Below, piece after piece: positions 5,832 to 7,699 of a stretch of DNA of 7,699 nt. The notes under the pieces were generated by a model that searched no databases, was not told the origin of the DNA, and saw nothing but the letters and a program-made list of their open reading frames with translations. The position numbers and the translations under genes are program-made. Each line of letters begins with the position of its first letter. Positions within the stretch are counted from its first letter, which is position 1. The stretch is from JAQGHR01 sp031411935 (GTDB lineage: Bacteria > Planctomycetota > Planctomycetia > Isosphaerales > Isosphaeraceae), in assembly GCA_031411935.1 (NCBI GenBank), contig JANOBY010000520.1, positions 1 to 7,699 of the forward strand, written 5' to 3'.

Positions 5832-6593
5832 ATGAAGCGGTTCCGTTTGGCGTTCGCGGTGTGCATTGCGGGGGTATGTGTGGCGGCCTCGTCCGCCAGG
5901 GCCGACCTGGCCGTTACCATGTATGCGGCGAATCAGGCGGGCGGCGGGCTCGATATCCAGGCGCAGTACGACGCCGCCGACATCGACCCCGATTGCTGCG
6001 ACCTCGACAACGTGCGCTGGATCCAGCGCGTCCTGCTGACCGACGACATGGGGAACCGGGTGGACACCGTCCCCGGCTTCCCCAACGGGGACTTCATCGA
6101 CCCCCAGACCGGCGGGACGTTCGACAACGACCCCTGGTACGACTTCACCTATAACACGGCCGCCGACCGCGCCACGCCCGCCAATGAGCAACTCGGGGCC
6201 GGCCGCTTCTACAACGATTCCCCCTCGGGATGGCTGCCGTTCGGGGAGATCAACTTCGAGGCCATGACCCTGATCGTCTGCGTCGACTTCCAGAACATGA
6301 CGTTCGAGTTCCTGGGCGGATTCTCCTGGGGGTTCAACATCAACGCGGACCAGGACCTGGTCACCACCATGCCCCTGGGGATCCTGGCCGACACCGCCGC
6401 CCTGCGCGGAATCTTCAACGACGCTCTCGACGACGGGGACTTCGCCAGCGACGGTTGGGAGATGGTCGAAGGGGACGTGGACTGCTACGTCGACGTCCGG
6501 GTCGTCCCCGAGCCGGGCACGTTCGCCCTGCTCGGCATCGGTATCACCACGCTGGGCGTCCCCTCGCTCCGCCGCCGCTACCGCGCAGCCTGA
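5832..6593 (+). CDS. Secreted acidic PEP-CTERM sorting-domain protein
   Basis: A 253-residue protein. A Sec signal peptide covers residues 1-24 (KRFR, then LAFAVCIAGVCVAASS, with cleavage after ARA). The C-terminus is a complete PEP-CTERM: VPEPGT at 225-230, a hydrophobic stretch FALLGIGITTLGV at 231-243, and the basic RRRYR at 247-251. In the known system such tails are recognised and processed by an exosortase (EpsH/Xrt), usually in bacteria making exopolysaccharide; no exosortase gene is in this window. The middle (25-224) is strongly acidic and aromatic, with DNDPWYDFTY and a Cys-Cys pair in DPDCCDLD (C55, C56) plus C150 and C218, so disulfides outside the cell are possible. I recognise no named domain. 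The start is set by GAGGGGGAA, 6 nt upstream of the ATG; a longer frame from 5748 would bury the signal peptide. Confidence 0.9.
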   Translation: MKRFRLAFAVCIAGVCVAASSARADLAVTMYAANQAGGGLDIQAQYDAADIDPDCCDLDNVRWIQRVLLTDDMGNRVDTVPGFPNGDFIDPQTGGTFDNDPWYDFTYNTAADRATPANEQLGAGRFYNDSPSGWLPFGEINFEAMTLIVCVDFQNMTFEFLGGFSWGFNINADQDLVTTMPLGILADTAALRGIFNDALDDGDFASDGWEMVEGDVDCYVDVRVVPEPGTFALLGIGITTLGVPSLRRRYRAA

Positions 6594-6645
6594 TCCCGGT
6601 CTCGGCGCTCGCCGGGGAGGGAAAAGCGACGGTGTTTCCAGTCAA

Positions 6646-6677
6646 GGCCGGAAACGCGAGAAATCGCGATTTCGGCC
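6646..6677. terminator. Bulged hairpin between convergent reading frames, likely bidirectional terminator
   Basis: GGCCG-g-AAA-CGCG (6646-6658) pairs with CGCG-a-TTT-CGGCC (6665-6677) around the loop AGAAAT: twelve pairs with one bulge on each side. It starts 53 nt after the PEP-CTERM stop and lies 6 nt beyond the stop of the small minus-strand ORF. No U-run follows on either strand, which is common for high-GC genomes. Confidence 0.5.
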
Positions 6678-6683
6678 CGATCC

Positions 6684-6899
6684 TCACCGGGGCATTGCCA
6701 TCGCCGGGTCCCATCGGTGTCCCGCGCGGATGACGGCGTTGGCGATGGCCGGCAACCTCCGCGCGACCTCGCCTTCGGTCAGGCCCGGCCGCTTCTCGCA
6801 CGCCTGCGCCTGCAGAGGCCCGAGGGGCGTCTTCGTCGCCGGAACGCGAGCAATCACGCCGCCGGCCGCATCGGGGGTCGCCTCGCCCCAGCCCATCAT
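6684..6899 (-). CDS. Small hypothetical ORF, possibly a 5'-truncated gene remnant
   Basis: A 71-residue frame beginning MMGWGEATPDAAGG and ending MAMPR. Nearly every codon ends in G or C, the pattern of real genes in this genome, and the same pattern continues upstream of the ATG (GSLNHFAPR, to about 6926), stopping at the edge of the palindromic element at 6929. There is no Shine-Dalgarno sequence before the ATG. The LTEGEVARRLPAIANAVIRAG segment is helical; I do not recognise the family. It could be the 3' remnant of a larger gene cut by the repeat, or chance coding potential in GC-rich DNA. Confidence 0.35.
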   Translation of the reverse strand: MMGWGEATPDAAGGVIARVPATKTPLGPLQAQACEKRPGLTEGEVARRLPAIANAVIRAGHRWDPAMAMPR

Positions 6900-6928
6900 C
6901 CGCGGCGCGAAGTGGTTGAGCGAGCCTC

Positions 6929-6969
6929 GGGGGGCAGATACATGATTGGATTAATGCGACCTGCCCCCC
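6929..6969. repeat. REP-like palindromic element with 9-bp perfect arms
   Basis: GGGGGGCAG (6929-6937) and CTGCCCCCC (6961-6969) are perfect inverted arms around a 23-nt AT-richer loop that contains ATGATTGGATTAATGCGA. The G-run arms and compact size resemble REP palindromes; the loop composition differs from the flanks. No second copy is in the window, so mobility is inference. Confidence 0.5.
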
Positions 6970-7024
6970 TTTGGGGTTCCGTGCCGTTCAGACCGCTCGC
7001 GCGATCGTGCGATCCCGCCGTCTT

Positions 7025-7037
7025 GCCTGCGGCAGGC
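7025..7037 (-). terminator. Short hairpin after the squalene-cyclase-like gene
   Basis: GCCTG-CGG-CAGGC forms a 5-bp stem (6 bp with a one-base centre) 14 nt beyond the stop of the minus-strand gene. It is not followed by a U-run, so the terminator role is tentative. Confidence 0.3.
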
Positions 7038-7051
7038 TCTTCCCGGCGTGA

Positions 7052-7699
7052 TCACGGCTTTCGGGTCGCGGGCGTGGTGGTTCGGCGGATGGTGGGGTCG
7101 GGGGCGGGCGCCACTCGGGCCGGCGTGTTGATTTTGGAGTCGTCGCCGGGGCGGTGGTAGCGGTAGTAGACTTCGAGGGTCATGGCCGCGAGCGCCGTGC
7201 AGTAGATCCGGCCTCCTCGGGCGTCGTATCGCCCCTTGCTGTCCTTCGGGTCCCAGCTCCCGGCCTGGTGGCCGCTGGTGTTCTGGAAACTGATGAGCTC
7301 GTCGCGGACCCGGGTGTTCCAGACCTCCCAGTCCTTTCCGCCTCGCTGGAACATGGCGAGCGTGCCGTAGTACCAGTAGTAGAGGTTGAAGGTCTCGCGC
7401 ATGGGGGGGTTCTGGAGGAGGTAGAGGGCGGCCTCGTCGCTGGCGGGGCCGGGCCCTCCGGCGTTCAGGAACTGGCGGCAGGCCCACGCCTCGGCGGTCA
7501 TGGTGGGCGTGCGGTTTCGGCCGGGCTCATAGTCGGTCGCGCCTCCGTAGGGGCCTTCCCTCGGGCGGTAGGTGGCGAGCCCCTTGTTCGGCCCTTCGGC
7601 CACGAGGTTCAGCCAGCCGAGGGCGCCGGTGCGGACGTTGGAAGGAACCTCGAAGCCCACCGACTGCGCCGACTTCAGCACGAGGATCGCCCAGCCGAG
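7052..7699 (-). CDS. Prenyltransferase/squalene-oxidase-repeat protein, C-terminal part
   Basis: The frame is open to the right edge, so only the last 215 residues are present. The GTG at 7679-7681 is an internal valine (LGWAILVLKSAQ), not a start. The sequence shows the alpha/alpha-barrel repeats of the squalene cyclase/prenyltransferase superfamily: LGWAILVLKSAQSVGFEVPSN, then a glycine-rich turn with TMTAEAWACRQFL, then NLYYWYYGTLAMFQRGGKDW, then QAGSWDPKDSKG with RIYCTALAAMTLEVYYRY, the repeat whose GSWDP and alternating aromatics are characteristic. Planctomycetes carry many such proteins, mostly not hopanoid cyclases; the catalytic DXDD, if any, would lie outside this window. The protein ends in a Pro/Thr/Arg tail (TPARVAPAPDPTIRR) of unknown role. 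No neighbour explains its job. Confidence 0.85.
   Translation of the reverse strand, partial: LGWAILVLKSAQSVGFEVPSNVRTGALGWLNLVAEGPNKGLATYRPREGPYGGATDYEPGRNRTPTMTAEAWACRQFLNAGGPGPASDEAALYLLQNPPMRETFNLYYWYYGTLAMFQRGGKDWEVWNTRVRDELISFQNTSGHQAGSWDPKDSKGRYDARGGRIYCTALAAMTLEVYYRYHRPGDDSKINTPARVAPAPDPTIRRTTTPATRKP

Noticed and set aside
6717..7160. Plus-strand frame of 147 codons
   Set aside because: It crosses the REP-like palindrome and runs antisense to the end of the squalene-cyclase-like gene; no domain is visible.

Overview
This window most likely comes from a high-GC planctomycete, probably of the Isosphaeraceae type. Four things point there: a secreted protein whose N-terminus carries an LEPRVVLS motif like that of planctomycete exported giants, a protein with a PEP-CTERM sorting tail, the C-terminal end of a prenyltransferase/squalene-oxidase-repeat protein of the kind abundant in that phylum, and a tiny membrane protein beginning MKVTIRRLMVAVAI, a start typical of small planctomycete membrane proteins. 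This is taxonomy by protein style; there is no rRNA or marker gene to confirm it.

Layout. (1) Positions 1-891, minus strand: an HD-domain metal-dependent phosphohydrolase that runs off the left edge. It is easily missed because its stop codon lies outside the window. It resembles the HD-CE type and is visibly less GC-rich than the rest of the window. (2) 892-1400: no gene. It holds a candidate promoter/operator for the HD gene, a purine-rich nested inverted-repeat element (about 1081-1258) resembling REP/BIME debris, and a hairpin downstream of the next gene. (3) 1401-3678, minus strand, three genes read leftward: a TPR-fused family-2 glycosyltransferase, an 88-residue two-helix membrane protein, and a membrane-anchored BON-domain protein. 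(4) 3956-5365, plus strand, divergent from the glycosyltransferase: a collagen-like surface protein with 49 uninterrupted Gly-X-Y triplets between two beta-rich domains. (5) 5366-5831: a noncoding stretch with a 17-bp palindrome and a nested stem-loop leading into (6) 5832-6593, an acidic secreted PEP-CTERM protein. (7) 6594-7051: a bidirectional hairpin, a small uncertain minus-strand ORF whose coding-like signal ends at a second REP-like palindrome, and another short hairpin. (8) 7052-7699, minus strand: the C-terminal part of a squalene-cyclase-like alpha/alpha-barrel protein, running off the right edge.

How the genes may work together. The middle of the window is dominated by cell-envelope functions: two exported proteins, a BON protein, a small membrane protein and a glycosyltransferase. 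The divergent pairing of a SunS/OGT-style TPR glycosyltransferase with a threonine-rich collagen stalk suggests, without proof, a dedicated glycosylation partner and substrate. The HD gene at the left looks like a separate, possibly horizontally acquired and conflict-associated locus, separated from the envelope cluster by repeat debris.
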